From contig NZ_PPFB01000001.1 in the NCBI RefSeq assembly GCF_002899455.1, positions 6,332,501 through 6,396,500 of the forward strand: 64,000 nucleotides of DNA, given 5' to 3'. Position 1 is the stretch's first letter. The number at the start of each line of letters is the position of its first letter. Of this stretch, positions 10,059-20,954 are shown piece after piece. A program made the translations under genes and the position numbers. This DNA comes from Streptomyces sp. DH-12 (GTDB taxonomy: Bacteria; Actinomycetota; Actinomycetes; Streptomycetales; Streptomycetaceae). Under the pieces are notes generated by a model, which was given only the letters and a program-made list of their open reading frames with translations, was not told the origin of the DNA and made no database searches.

Positions 10059-11441
10059 GTGAGATCCGTTCCCACGATCCTGCATCTCGACATGGATGCC
10101 TTCTACGCCTCGGTGGAGCAGGCGTCCAAACCGAGTCTGCGCGGCAAGGCCGTGATCGTGGGCGGACTCGGACCCCGTGGCGTGGTCGCCACCGCCTCCT
10201 ACGAGGCCCGCGTCTTCGGCGTCCGTTCCGCGATGCCCATGTCCCAGGCCCGCCGGCTCGCGCCGAACGCCGCGTACCTGGTGCCCCGGTTCGCGCTGTA
10301 CCGCTCGATCAGCGACCAGGTGATGGCGTTGTTGCGGGCCCTGTCGCCCCTGGTGGAGCCGCTCAGCCTCGACGAGGCCTTCGTCGATCTGGAGGCCGGG
10401 GGCGCGGCATGGGACGAGCGGTCGGCGCGGCTGGCCGGCACGAAGCTGCGCGCCGACATCCGGGCGGTCACGGGGCTGACCGGCTCGGTGGGGCTCGCCG
10501 CCTCCAAGATGCTGGCGAAGATCGCGTCGGAGCAGGCGAAGCCGGACGGGCTGGTCGTGATCGAGCCCGGGACGGAGCGGGCGATGCTCGAGCCGATGCC
10601 GGTGCGGGTCCTGCCGGGCGTCGGGCCCGCCACCGGCGACCACCTGCGGCGGGCGGGCATCCACACGGTCGGCGAGATCGCCGAGGCGGGCGAGGACGAA
10701 CTGGTGCGGCTGCTGGGCAAGGCCCACGGGCACGCGCTGTACGCGATGGCGCTGGCCCGTGACGACCGGCCCGTCGTCGCCGAGCGGGAGACGAAGTCGG
10801 TGTCCGTCGAGGACACCTACGACGTGGACATCCACGACCGGGTGCGGGTCGGGCTGGAGGTCGAGCGGCTCGCCGACCGCTGCGTGCGCCGGCTGCGCGG
10901 CGCGGGACTGTCCGGACGCACCATCGTCCTGAAGGTACGCCGGTACGACTTCTCGACGCTGACCCGGTCCGAGACGCTGCGGGGCCCCACCGACGATCCG
11001 GCGGTCGTCCGGGAGGCGGCGGCGCGGCTGCTGGACTCGGTGGACACCACGGGCGGCGTCCGGCTCCTCGGCGTCGGGGTCAGCGGGCTGGCCGACTACA
11101 CGCAGGAGGACCTGTTCGCCCAGGCGGCGGGCACCGCGGGGGCGGGGGAGGAGGAGCCGCAGGGCGAGGAGTCCGAGGCCACGCCCGAGACGCGCCCGGA
11201 GGCCCCCGCCGGGCGGCACTGGCCCGCCGGACACGACGTCCGGCACGCGGAGTACGGGCACGGGTGGGTGCAGGGCAGCGGGCTGGGACGGGTGACCGTC
11301 CGCTTCGAGACACCCGGCTCGGCGCCGGGCCGCGTGAAGACGTTCCGGGTCGACGACCCGGCACTGGAGCCGGCGGATCCGCTGCCGCTCGTGGAAGGGC
11401 CACCGCGCGTGGCCGAGGGGGCGGGGGGCGGTCGCCGGTGA
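10059..11441 (+). CDS. dinB: DNA polymerase IV with C-terminal Tudor-like domain
   Basis: 460-residue Y-family translesion polymerase. Catalytic acids are D11 (HLDMDAFYAS) and D105-E106 (SLDEAFVD). Helix-hairpin-helix (VLPGVGPATGDHLRRAGI) and little-finger domains follow. A beta-clamp-binding pentapeptide QEDLF sits at 349-353. After an acidic linker, residues about 391-430 carry a pattern (H-x3-Y/F-G-x-G, then VTVRF) like the Tudor/SH3 tail of PcrA/UvrD helicases, not part of the classical E. coli enzyme (351 residues). Lies between the MerR gene and gcvP. GTG 10059 is the only start keeping the first catalytic Asp at position 11. Confidence 0.92.
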   Translation: MRSVPTILHLDMDAFYASVEQASKPSLRGKAVIVGGLGPRGVVATASYEARVFGVRSAMPMSQARRLAPNAAYLVPRFALYRSISDQVMALLRALSPLVEPLSLDEAFVDLEAGGAAWDERSARLAGTKLRADIRAVTGLTGSVGLAASKMLAKIASEQAKPDGLVVIEPGTERAMLEPMPVRVLPGVGPATGDHLRRAGIHTVGEIAEAGEDELVRLLGKAHGHALYAMALARDDRPVVAERETKSVSVEDTYDVDIHDRVRVGLEVERLADRCVRRLRGAGLSGRTIVLKVRRYDFSTLTRSETLRGPTDDPAVVREAAARLLDSVDTTGGVRLLGVGVSGLADYTQEDLFAQAAGTAGAGEEEPQGEESEATPETRPEAPAGRHWPAGHDVRHAEYGHGWVQGSGLGRVTVRFETPGSAPGRVKTFRVDDPALEPADPLPLVEGPPRVAEGAGGGRR

Positions 11442-11647
11442 CGTTCGCGGTTCACCGGGTCGTGCTCCCGAAGAAGCATGGTCCGGTGCGCCTGGCGCTT
11501 GGACGGAGGGGGCCCGTGACGGTCGCGGGACAGCTGCCGGTGCCTGTGGCCCTCGGTCCGGCCGCATCCGTGGCGCGGCCGGGTGAGGGGAGCCGGGCTC
11601 CGGGCCGACCCGGCACAGGGCTCACCGGACCGCCGCCTCCGGTGGCG
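11442..11647. other. intergenic, tail-to-tail gap
   Basis: 206 bp between the convergent dinB and PRC-barrel genes. I see no coding frame with family resemblance and no strong hairpin. Confidence 0.5.
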
Positions 11648-12022
11648 TCAGCCGCGTTCCTCCTGGCCCGCCAGCTTGCCGAAGTCGCGGTCGGGGAGCG
11701 GGGGAGGGGAGCCCACGTCCAGGCCGTAGTGGTGGTAGAGCTGGAGCTCCTGCTCCGGGGACAGGTGGCGGCCGACGCCGAAGTCGGGGGCGTCCTTGAT
11801 GAGGGACCGTTCGAACGGCACGTGCAGGGCCCCGTCGATCAGCTCGCTGGGTTCCAGGGGCACGAAGGCGTCCCGGCTGAACAGGCCGGTGCGTATCGCG
11901 GCCCATTCGGGCACGCCGGTGGCGTCGTCGAGGTAGACCTCGTCGATCGTGCCGATCCGGGTGCCGTTGCGGTCGTACGCCTTGCGGCCGATGAGGTGAC
12001 GCGGGTCGATGTCGGTCTGCAC
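11648..12022 (-). CDS. PRC-barrel domain protein
   Basis: 124 residues. The N-terminal 80 residues form a PRC-barrel (DPRHLIGRKAYDRNGTRIG, then IDEVYLDDATGVPEWAAIRTG, then FVPLEPSELIDGALHVPF), the fold shared by photosynthetic reaction-centre H subunit and RimM. The C-terminal third carries the LSPEQELQLYHHYGL motif common in actinobacterial PRC proteins. GTG 12022 has GGAGGG nine bases upstream. Divergent from gcvP and its riboswitch. Role unknown; stress-associated homologues are common in Streptomyces. Confidence 0.85.
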   Translation of the reverse strand: MQTDIDPRHLIGRKAYDRNGTRIGTIDEVYLDDATGVPEWAAIRTGLFSRDAFVPLEPSELIDGALHVPFERSLIKDAPDFGVGRHLSPEQELQLYHHYGLDVGSPPPLPDRDFGKLAGQEERG

Positions 12023-12141
12023 GGGCCCTCCACTCGACGCGAACTCATGCGATAGCACAACGAAAAGGCACAATCGGCGGGACGGCCACTCGAAGGTCCG
12101 GGCCCGGGCCTCGCTGGTAGGCTGGCAACGGCCGCTGACCC

Positions 12142-12343
12142 CGTGCGGGAGAGTCCTCCAGGCACCACCGGAGGCGCCGAAGGAGCAAATCCTCCCCGGA
12201 ATCTCTCAGGCACACGTACCGCACGGACGAGGTCACTCTGGAAAGCAGAGCGGGTGTCGACGGCTTCCGCTCTCACCGACGGTGAAAACCGGACCGCCCG
12301 CGGCGTTCCGGTGAAACTCTCAGGTTGAGATGACAGAGGGGGA
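12142..12343 (+). promoter_or_regulatory. tandem glycine riboswitch upstream of gcvP
   Basis: Two glycine aptamers in series. The first (about 12142-12228) has gcgggagagtcctcc, the ggcgccgaaggagcaa core and atctctcaggc. The second (about 12232-12335) has tctggaaagcagagc, gccgacggtgaaaacc-type core (caccgacggtgaaaacc) and gaaactctcaggt followed by gacagaggggg. Both carry the signature ending tctcaggc/t. It lies 60 nt upstream of gcvP, so glycine binding should switch on expression of the glycine decarboxylase, as known for this class. Confidence 0.95.
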
Positions 12344-12405
12344 GGCCGTCCGGGCACCTGCGCCGTGGTGCCCCTCGAAGGTCGTCGGACCAGGAGGCCT
12401 CCTCA

Positions 12406-15291
<2,886 letters not shown>

Positions 15292-15346
15292 CGCCCTCCT
15301 GAGAGCACGGTCCCGTGTGTCCGACGCGGAGCCGTGCCGTCGGGGC

Positions 15347-15389
15347 GCGTGAGCGCCCGGCCGGGCATTCCCCGGCCGGGCGCTCACGC
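15347..15389. terminator. bidirectional terminator between gcvP and TetR gene
   Basis: Perfect 19-bp inverted repeat beginning gcgtgagcgcccgg with a five-base loop cattc, located between two convergent genes. No T-run, but the stem is long and strong enough to serve both directions. Confidence 0.8.
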
Positions 15390-15429
15390 GTCTGCGGGCC
15401 CGGCCCAGGGGTACGGGGGCGTGGGGTCG

Positions 15430-16089
15430 TCAGGCGGCGCCGAGGGTTCCGACGGACGGTTCCAGCAGATCGAAGGCGCGGGTCGCCTCCGGCGCGACCG
15501 TCGCCTCGATCTCCTCAGCGGGCAGCCCGGCGAGGGTGAGCTGCTGGATGCGCTGGAACAGGAGACGGTGGACAGCGCCCAGGAGACCGGCGGCCGTGCG
15601 GATCACGATGTCGTCGGCCGGCACGTTCTCGGCCGCGGCGAGTGCCTCGGCCAGTGCCTCCTCCCGGCGGTCGTGCAGGCCGCGCACACAGGTGGTGAGG
15701 GTGGGGCTGTCGGCCACCATCCGGGCGAACTCCGGGCCGGTGAAGCCGCTCACCGGATCGTGGGCGGCGAGTGCCTCGGTGAAGGCGCGGCGCAGTGCGC
15801 CCAGGGCGGACTCGCCGGGCCTCCGGGCGGCCACCGACGAGGCCAGGCTCGCGACGAAGGCGTCCTGGTGGTCGAGGGCCAGGTCTTCCTTGCGGGCGAA
15901 GTAGTTGGTGACCGTCTTCTTCGACACGCGCGCGGCGTCGGCGATCTCCGCGATGGTCGTGGCGTCGAAGCCCTGGCGGAGGAAGAGACGGGTGGCCTGG
16001 TCGGAGATGTGCTGACGGGTCTCCTGCTTCTTGACCTCGCGCAGGCCGCCCGCGGACCGTGACGACGCGCTGTCGTGTTGGCTACTCAT
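15430..16089 (-). CDS. TetR-family transcriptional regulator
   Basis: 219 residues. The TetR N-terminal HTH lies at about residues 22-68 (TRQHISDQATRLFLRQGF, TIAEIADAARVSKKTVTNYF), preceded by a polar leader; the C-terminal ligand domain is alanine-rich. Divergent from the acetyltransferase gene, and a perfect 6-1-6 palindrome lies 10 nt before its start codon, so autorepression and control of the divergent operon are expected. Ligand unknown; homologues next to Vat-like genes may sense small antibiotics, but that is inference. Confidence 0.85.
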   Translation of the reverse strand: MSSQHDSASSRSAGGLREVKKQETRQHISDQATRLFLRQGFDATTIAEIADAARVSKKTVTNYFARKEDLALDHQDAFVASLASSVAARRPGESALGALRRAFTEALAAHDPVSGFTGPEFARMVADSPTLTTCVRGLHDRREEALAEALAAAENVPADDIVIRTAAGLLGAVHRLLFQRIQQLTLAGLPAEEIEATVAPEATRAFDLLEPSVGTLGAA

Positions 16090-16099
16090 GGGCGAATCT

Positions 16100-16112
16100 T
16101 ACTACGGTAGTA
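16100..16112. promoter_or_regulatory. TetR operator candidate
   Basis: tactac-g-gtagta: a perfect inverted repeat (6-1-6) between the TetR start and the -35 of the divergent promoter. Position fits repression of both genes. A weaker ttac-N7-gtaa repeat lies at 16150-16164 over the predicted transcription start. Confidence 0.65.
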
Positions 16113-16120
16113 TTTTTCTA

Positions 16121-16150
16121 TTGACACCTTTCATGGGTCGAGCGTAATTT
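16121..16150 (+). promoter_or_regulatory. SigA-like promoter of the acetyltransferase
   Basis: A consensus -35 ttgaca at 16121-16126, an 18-nt spacer, and -10 taattt at 16145-16150, giving a start near 16157 and a leader of about 37 nt. Unusually good match for Streptomyces; the flanking palindromes suggest it is tightly repressed. Confidence 0.6.
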
Positions 16151-16193
16151 TACCTCCGACGTAAGAATCGACCAGTCCTACGGGGGACCTCTC

Positions 16194-16862
16194 GTGACCG
16201 ATCCTGCCGTTCTGCACCCGCTGCCGGAGCACGAGCGCGTCGTGTTCCTCAAGCCGCTGATCACCTCCCCGTCGATCGAGGTGGGCGAGTTCACCTACTA
16301 TGACGACCCCGACGGGGCGACGGAGTTCGAGCGGCGCAACGTCCTCTACGCCTACGGTCCGGAAAAGCTGATCATCGGCCGGTTCTGCGCCGTGGCCGCC
16401 GGCACCCGCTTCCTGATGGCCGGGGCGGCACACCCGACGATGGGGGTGTCCACCTACCCGTTCACCATGTTCGGCGGGGAGTGGGCCGACCGGACCCTCG
16501 ATCTGGTCACCGCCATGCCCAGCCGCGGGGACACGGTGGTCGGCAACGACGTCTGGTTCGGCTACGGGGCCACCGTCATGCCGGGCGTGCGCATCGGCGA
16601 CGGCGCCATCATCGCCGCCGGAGCCGTCGTCACGGCCGACGTGGCGCCGTACACCGTGGTCGGCGGCAACCCCGCCCGTCCGATCCGGCAGCGCCACAGC
16701 GACGCGGACGTGGCGCTCCTGCTGGAAGCGGCCTGGTGGGACTGGCCCGTCGACGTGATCACCCGCCACGTGCGCACCATCATGGCCGGCACTCCCGCGG
16801 AGATCAGCGCGATCGCCGCCCGTGGGACAGGCAGCCGTGGCGACACCCCCGCCACGTCCTGA
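16194..16862 (+). CDS. CatB/Vat-related O-acetyltransferase
   Basis: 222 residues of the left-handed beta-helix xenobiotic acetyltransferase family. Visible hallmarks are the IGRFCAVAAGTRFLMAGAAHP block (about 62-82, with the catalytic-type His), the extended loop YPFTMFGGEW, then hexapeptide repeats GNDVWFGYGATVMPGVRIGDG and GAVVTADVAPYTVVGGNPAR. Family members acetylate streptogramin A, chloramphenicol or related alcohols with acetyl-CoA; the substrate here is unknown. Transcribed with the following gene and divergent from a TetR gene, an arrangement typical of inducible detoxification. Confidence 0.88.
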   Translation: MTDPAVLHPLPEHERVVFLKPLITSPSIEVGEFTYYDDPDGATEFERRNVLYAYGPEKLIIGRFCAVAAGTRFLMAGAAHPTMGVSTYPFTMFGGEWADRTLDLVTAMPSRGDTVVGNDVWFGYGATVMPGVRIGDGAIIAAGAVVTADVAPYTVVGGNPARPIRQRHSDADVALLLEAAWWDWPVDVITRHVRTIMAGTPAEISAIAARGTGSRGDTPATS

Positions 16863-16926
16863 CCGCCCCGGCGAACGCCTCCGCCGCCCCCTCACCGCCC
16901 CGAATTCCCCGGCAAGGAGCCACGCA

Positions 16927-17580
16927 TTGACCGACACCCCCTCCACCACCCCCAGCCCGCTGCCCCCGCTGTCGGCCCAGGCCGACCGCCTGGTCCGGCT
17001 CGGCCTGCACACGCACGCGGGGATACCGGCCGGAGAGATCCGCTCCTTCGCCGAACGGCACTCCGCGGCGGGCCGGGACACCCTGCTGGCCCTCCACCCC
17101 GACCGTGTCCCCGCCTCGGTCCTCGCGCCGTTGCTGCGCCACGCCGGCAAGCCCGGCTTCGTCGTCACGGACATGCCGGACGTCGACCGTTTCACGCCCC
17201 AGGGGATCGACCTGCCCGACGCCCCCCTCTACACGGTCGCGGGTGTCGACCGGGGTGATCACCTGGCCGACTGGAGCCCGGAGGAGGCCCTGCCCGCGCT
17301 CACCGGGAAGGGCCGCACCCCACTGCTGCTCAGTGAGGGCATCCACTGGGTGCTCCAGCAGCCCGAGGCCCTGGAGCGCAACCGCTGCTTCATGACCATC
17401 GGCTCCCGGCTGCGCAAGCCGAACGGGAGGTTCGACGCCCGCACGCCCGCGATCTGGATCAGCAACGGCACCGGCCGCGACGGCCGGGACCGGCGCGACG
17501 CCCCGAAGGTCGGCTGGTGCTGGTGGGGCAACCGCCACACCTGGCTCGGCTTCGCCTCCGCGGCGGGCCGCGAGATCTGA
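16927..17580 (+). CDS. DUF5701 family protein
   Basis: 217 residues, soluble, no signal. Recognised from conserved stretches SAQADRLVRLGL, PGFVVTDMPDVD, TPQGIDLPDAPLY, LSEGIHWVLQQPE, NRCFMTIGSR and the C-terminal APKVGWCWWGNRHTWLGFASA. These match DUF5701, an actinobacterial family with no known role. TTG 16927 is taken as start because AAGGAG lies seven bases upstream. It lies 64 nt after the acetyltransferase, so the two probably share the TetR-controlled promoter. Confidence 0.82.
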   Translation: MTDTPSTTPSPLPPLSAQADRLVRLGLHTHAGIPAGEIRSFAERHSAAGRDTLLALHPDRVPASVLAPLLRHAGKPGFVVTDMPDVDRFTPQGIDLPDAPLYTVAGVDRGDHLADWSPEEALPALTGKGRTPLLLSEGIHWVLQQPEALERNRCFMTIGSRLRKPNGRFDARTPAIWISNGTGRDGRDRRDAPKVGWCWWGNRHTWLGFASAAGREI

Positions 17581-17633
17581 CGGCCCGCTTCCGCACCTGC
17601 GGGCGGCCGGTCACCGCGTCGCGCGGGCGGGGG

Positions 17634-18749
17634 CTACGCCGGGTAGGCGCGGGTCTGGGCCGCCTTGACGGCCGCCCAGACCGGGGCGCCCGGGCGCAGG
17701 TCGAGTTCGGCGGCGGCCACCGTGGTCAGGTCGGCGGCCAGGGAGAGCTCACCGGTCAGTTCGGCGCGGATCTGGTCGCCGTGGGTCTCCAGGCCGGCGA
17801 CCTCGCAGCGCCACAGGTTGCGGGCACTGGTCCCGCCGGGGCGCTCCCCGTACAGCGTGACCGCGCCGGGCGGGAACGCGACGAAGGCGGGCCCGGTCAG
17901 GTCCTCGCTGGTGGTGATGGCGGGCCCCCCGGGGATCCGGACCGTGTGGCCGTCGGCCCGGCCGCGGTAGAGGTTCAGGCCGACCAGCTGGGCGATGTAC
18001 TCGGTGCGCGGGCGGCGGGCGATGTCCGTGGGCGTGCCCTCCTGGACGGTCCGCCCCTGCTCCACGACGACGAGCCGGCCGGCCAGCACCATCGCGTCCA
18101 GCGGATCGTGCGTCACCAGGACGGCCACGGCCTCGAAGGCGGCCAGGTGCCGCCGCAGCTCGGCCCGGACCTCGAGTCGCGTCCGGGCGTCCAGCGCCGC
18201 CAGCGGTTCGTCCAGGAGCAGCAGCCGGGGGCGGGTGGCCAGGGCGCGGGCCAGGGCCACGCGCTGTGCCTGGCCGCCGGAGAGCCGGCGGGGCCTGGCG
18301 CCGGCGTGGTCGGCCAGCCCCATGCGGTCCAGCCACTCGGCGGCCAGGGCCCGGGCCTGCGCCTTTCCGGCGCCCCGGCAGCGCGGCCCGAAGGCCACGT
18401 TGTCGAGCGCGGTCAGGTGCGGGAAGAGCAGGTAGTCCTGGAAGACGACGCCCACCGGGCGGTCCTCGGGCGGCGCGTCGCGCAGGTCCCGACCGTCCAG
18501 CCTCAGGTGACCGTCCGAGAGGGGGGCGAGGCCCGCCAGGGCACGCAACGCGGTGGACTTCCCGGCACCGTTCGGGCCGAGCAGCGCGATCACCTCCCCG
18601 GGCGCGGCGCGCAGCGAGACGTCCAGCCGGAAGGAGCCCCGGTCCACGACCAGCCGGGCGTCGAGTCCGTCGGCGGGGGCACGTCCGGCAGGGGTGTGCG
18701 CCCCGGCGGCGGGACTCCCGGAACGCTCCGGCATCTCCTCGGGCACCAT
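17634..18749 (-). CDS. modC: molybdate ABC transporter ATP-binding protein
   Basis: 371 residues. Walker A GPNGAGKST, Q-loop VFQDYLLFPHLTALDN, signature LSGGQAQRVALARALA, Walker B LLLLDEPLAALD and the switch histidine VTHDPLDA are all in place within residues about 20-230. A C-terminal TOBE-like segment (about 290-371) ends the protein. ATG 18749 starts one base after the permease stop. Energises molybdate uptake with ModA and ModB; tungstate or sulfate specificity cannot be ruled out by sequence alone. Confidence 0.9.
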   Translation of the reverse strand: MVPEEMPERSGSPAAGAHTPAGRAPADGLDARLVVDRGSFRLDVSLRAAPGEVIALLGPNGAGKSTALRALAGLAPLSDGHLRLDGRDLRDAPPEDRPVGVVFQDYLLFPHLTALDNVAFGPRCRGAGKAQARALAAEWLDRMGLADHAGARPRRLSGGQAQRVALARALATRPRLLLLDEPLAALDARTRLEVRAELRRHLAAFEAVAVLVTHDPLDAMVLAGRLVVVEQGRTVQEGTPTDIARRPRTEYIAQLVGLNLYRGRADGHTVRIPGGPAITTSEDLTGPAFVAFPPGAVTLYGERPGGTSARNLWRCEVAGLETHGDQIRAELTGELSLAADLTTVAAAELDLRPGAPVWAAVKAAQTRAYPA

Positions 18750-18750
18750 G

Positions 18751-19581
18751 TCAGACCGTCCTCGTCCACCGGTCGCGCAGCGCGGCCAGCACGGCGACGG
18801 ACACCGCCAGCAGGACCAGGCTCAGGGCGATCGCCGCCGCCGGGTCGTTCTGCAGGGCGAGGTACACGGCGAGCGGCATGGTCTGGGTGCGGCCGGGGAA
18901 GTTCCCCGCGAAGGTGATCGTGGCACCGAACTCCCCGAGGGCCCTCGCCCAGGCCAGCACGGCGCCGGCCGCGACGCCGGGGACGATCAGCGGCAGGGTG
19001 ACCCGGCGGAACGCGGTGAAGCGGGACGCGCCCAGGGTGGCCGCCGCCTCCTCGAACCGCGGGTCGGCGGCCCGCAGCGTGCCCTCGACGCTGATCACCA
19101 GGAACGGCAGCGCGACGAAGGTCTCCGCGAGGACGACACCGGCGGTGGTGAACGGCAGGGTGACGCCGAACCACTCGTCCAGCCACCGCCCCACGATGCC
19201 GTTGCGGCCCAGCGCCAGCAGCAGGGCGACGCCGCCGACCACCGGCGGCAGCACCAGCGGGAGCGTCACCAGGGCGCGGACCAGGCTCCGTCCGGGGAAG
19301 TCGGTGCGGGCCAGCAGCCACGCCAGCGGCACCCCGACGACCAGGCTGAGCGCGGTCGCCGTGGTCGCGCAGACCAGCGACAGGCGCAGCGCGTCCCAGA
19401 CCGCCGGGCTGGTCAGCTGCTCGGGCAGGTCACGCCAGGGCGCCCGTACGACGAGGGCCAGCAGGGGCACCAGGAGGAACGCCAGGCCGATCAGGGCGGG
19501 CGCGAGGAGGGCGAGCGGGACACCGCGGCCGGGGGTGCGCGGCCGCCGCGCCGCGCGGACTGCTTCCCGGGCGGCGGTCAC
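18751..19581 (-). CDS. modB: molybdate ABC transporter permease
   Basis: 276 residues with about six membrane helices; the cytoplasmic coupling EAA loop reads EAAATLGASRFTAFRRVTLPLI (about residues 167-188). Matches ModB of the binding-protein-dependent permease family. GTG 19581 overlaps the modA stop by four bases, so the genes are translationally coupled. The N-terminus has an Arg/Pro-rich cytoplasmic extension of about 20 residues. Confidence 0.92.
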   Translation of the reverse strand: MTAAREAVRAARRPRTPGRGVPLALLAPALIGLAFLLVPLLALVVRAPWRDLPEQLTSPAVWDALRLSLVCATTATALSLVVGVPLAWLLARTDFPGRSLVRALVTLPLVLPPVVGGVALLLALGRNGIVGRWLDEWFGVTLPFTTAGVVLAETFVALPFLVISVEGTLRAADPRFEEAAATLGASRFTAFRRVTLPLIVPGVAAGAVLAWARALGEFGATITFAGNFPGRTQTMPLAVYLALQNDPAAAIALSLVLLAVSVAVLAALRDRWTRTV

Positions 19582-20357
19582 GGCGCGAGGAATCCCGCCC
19601 GGCCGAGCGCTCTCCGGCCGTCCGGCGATGTCACGAGCGCGACGAAGGCCTCGGCCGCCGCGGGGTTCGGGGCGGCCTCCAGCCGGGCGATCGGGTAGTC
19701 GTTGACGGCCTGCGCCGCCTCCGGGAAGTCCACGCCGTCCACCGTGTCACCGGCCGCCCTCACATCCGTGCGGTACACGACGGCGGCGTCCGCCTCCTTC
19801 AGCCGCACCTTGGTCAGCGCGCCCTTCACGTCCTGCTCGTAGGAGGCGGGCGTGACCTCGACCCCGGCCGCCGTGAGGGCCTTCCGGGCGGCGGCCCCGC
19901 AGGGCACCGTCCCGTCGCAGAGGACGACCTTCAGGCCGGGCGCGGCCAGGTCGGCGAGGGAGTCGATGCCGTGCGGGTTGCCGGGGGCGGTGGCGATGGC
20001 CAGGCGGTTGCGCGCGAAGGCGACCGGGCCGCCCGCCGTGAGTTTCTCGTCCGTGACGCGCCGCATCGTGGCGGGGCTGGCGGCGGCGAAGACGTCGGCG
20101 GGGGCGCCGCCCACGATTCCGGCGGCGAGGGAGTCGCTGCCGTTGAAGTTGAAGGCCACCTCGGTGCCGGGGTGTTCCTTCTCGAACCGCTCGCCCAGGG
20201 CCGTGAAACTCTCCTTCAGCGAGGCGGCGGCGAAGACGGTGACGGTGCCGCTCGGACGTCCGTCGCCGCTCCCTGACGAGGAGCAGGCGGTGAGCCCGGG
20301 GGCGGCGAGGAGGGCGAGGGCGACGACACCGGCGGTCCGGCGGGCGGAACGGATCAT
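19578..20357 (-). CDS. modA: molybdate ABC transporter substrate-binding lipoprotein
   Basis: 259 residues. Signal peptide with lipobox LTAC (Cys about residue 25), then a type-II periplasmic binding fold with VTVFAAASLKESF, NFNGSDSLAAGI and GAPADVFAAAS, the anion-contacting stretches typical of ModA. Binds molybdate/tungstate on the outer face of the membrane and delivers it to ModB-ModC. First gene of the modABC operon, ATG 20357. Confidence 0.92.
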   Translation of the reverse strand: MIRSARRTAGVVALALLAAPGLTACSSSGSGDGRPSGTVTVFAAASLKESFTALGERFEKEHPGTEVAFNFNGSDSLAAGIVGGAPADVFAAASPATMRRVTDEKLTAGGPVAFARNRLAIATAPGNPHGIDSLADLAAPGLKVVLCDGTVPCGAAARKALTAAGVEVTPASYEQDVKGALTKVRLKEADAAVVYRTDVRAAGDTVDGVDFPEAAQAVNDYPIARLEAAPNPAAAEAFVALVTSPDGRRALGRAGFLAP

Positions 20358-20516
20358 CCGAGTGCACTCCCTCGCGGCGGCGGGCGGCTGCGGGGACGCT
20401 CACCCCGCTCCCCTTCATTGTGACGCATCTGCGAGGCCAGAAGTGCCTGTCGTGTCGCACGAGCGAGGACCAGGCGGTGTCCGGGTCCGCATGTGCGTTT
20501 CCACAGGAGCCGTGTG

Positions 20517-20912
20517 TCAGGTGCGGTCGACATGGACGTTCGTCGACTTCACCCGGGCCGTGGCCTCCACGCCGACCTCCAGGCCCAGTTCCTCGACCGC
20601 CTCCCGCGTGAGCAGGGAGACCAGGCGGTGCGGTCCGGCCTGGATCTCCACCTGGGCCGCGACGTCACCGAGCTTGACCGCCGTGACGATGCCGGGGAAC
20701 GCGTTGCGGGCCGAGGTGTACGGGGTGTCCTCCTCGGTCGTGGCCGCCTTGGCCAGCTCGACGGAGAACGCCGCCAGGTCGCGGCCGTCGATCACTCGTC
20801 GTCCGGCGTCGTCGCGTCGGGTGGTGAGGCGTCCCGCGTCCGCCCAGCGTCGCGCGGTGTCGGGGCTGACGCCGAGCAGCCGCGCTGCCTGGCCGATCGT
20901 GTAGGACTGCAT
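20517..20912 (-). CDS. HTH-TOBE protein, likely molybdenum-responsive regulator
   Basis: 131 residues. An excisionase/MerR-like HTH occupies residues about 1-55 (YTIGQAARLLGVSPDTARRWADAGRL) and a TOBE/Mop domain residues about 66-131 (SARNAFPGIVTAVKLGDVAAQVEIQAG to the end), the molybdate-binding fold. Upstream of and in line with modABC, with a 159-bp gap. Such HTH-Mop proteins replace ModE in actinobacteria. ATG 20912 is taken; GTG 20921 is possible. No other domain is present. Confidence 0.85.
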   Translation of the reverse strand: MQSYTIGQAARLLGVSPDTARRWADAGRLTTRRDDAGRRVIDGRDLAAFSVELAKAATTEEDTPYTSARNAFPGIVTAVKLGDVAAQVEIQAGPHRLVSLLTREAVEELGLEVGVEATARVKSTNVHVDRT

Positions 20913-20954
20913 GCCGGTCACGATAGGGCGCGGCGGCCGGTGCGGGCGTACCGC

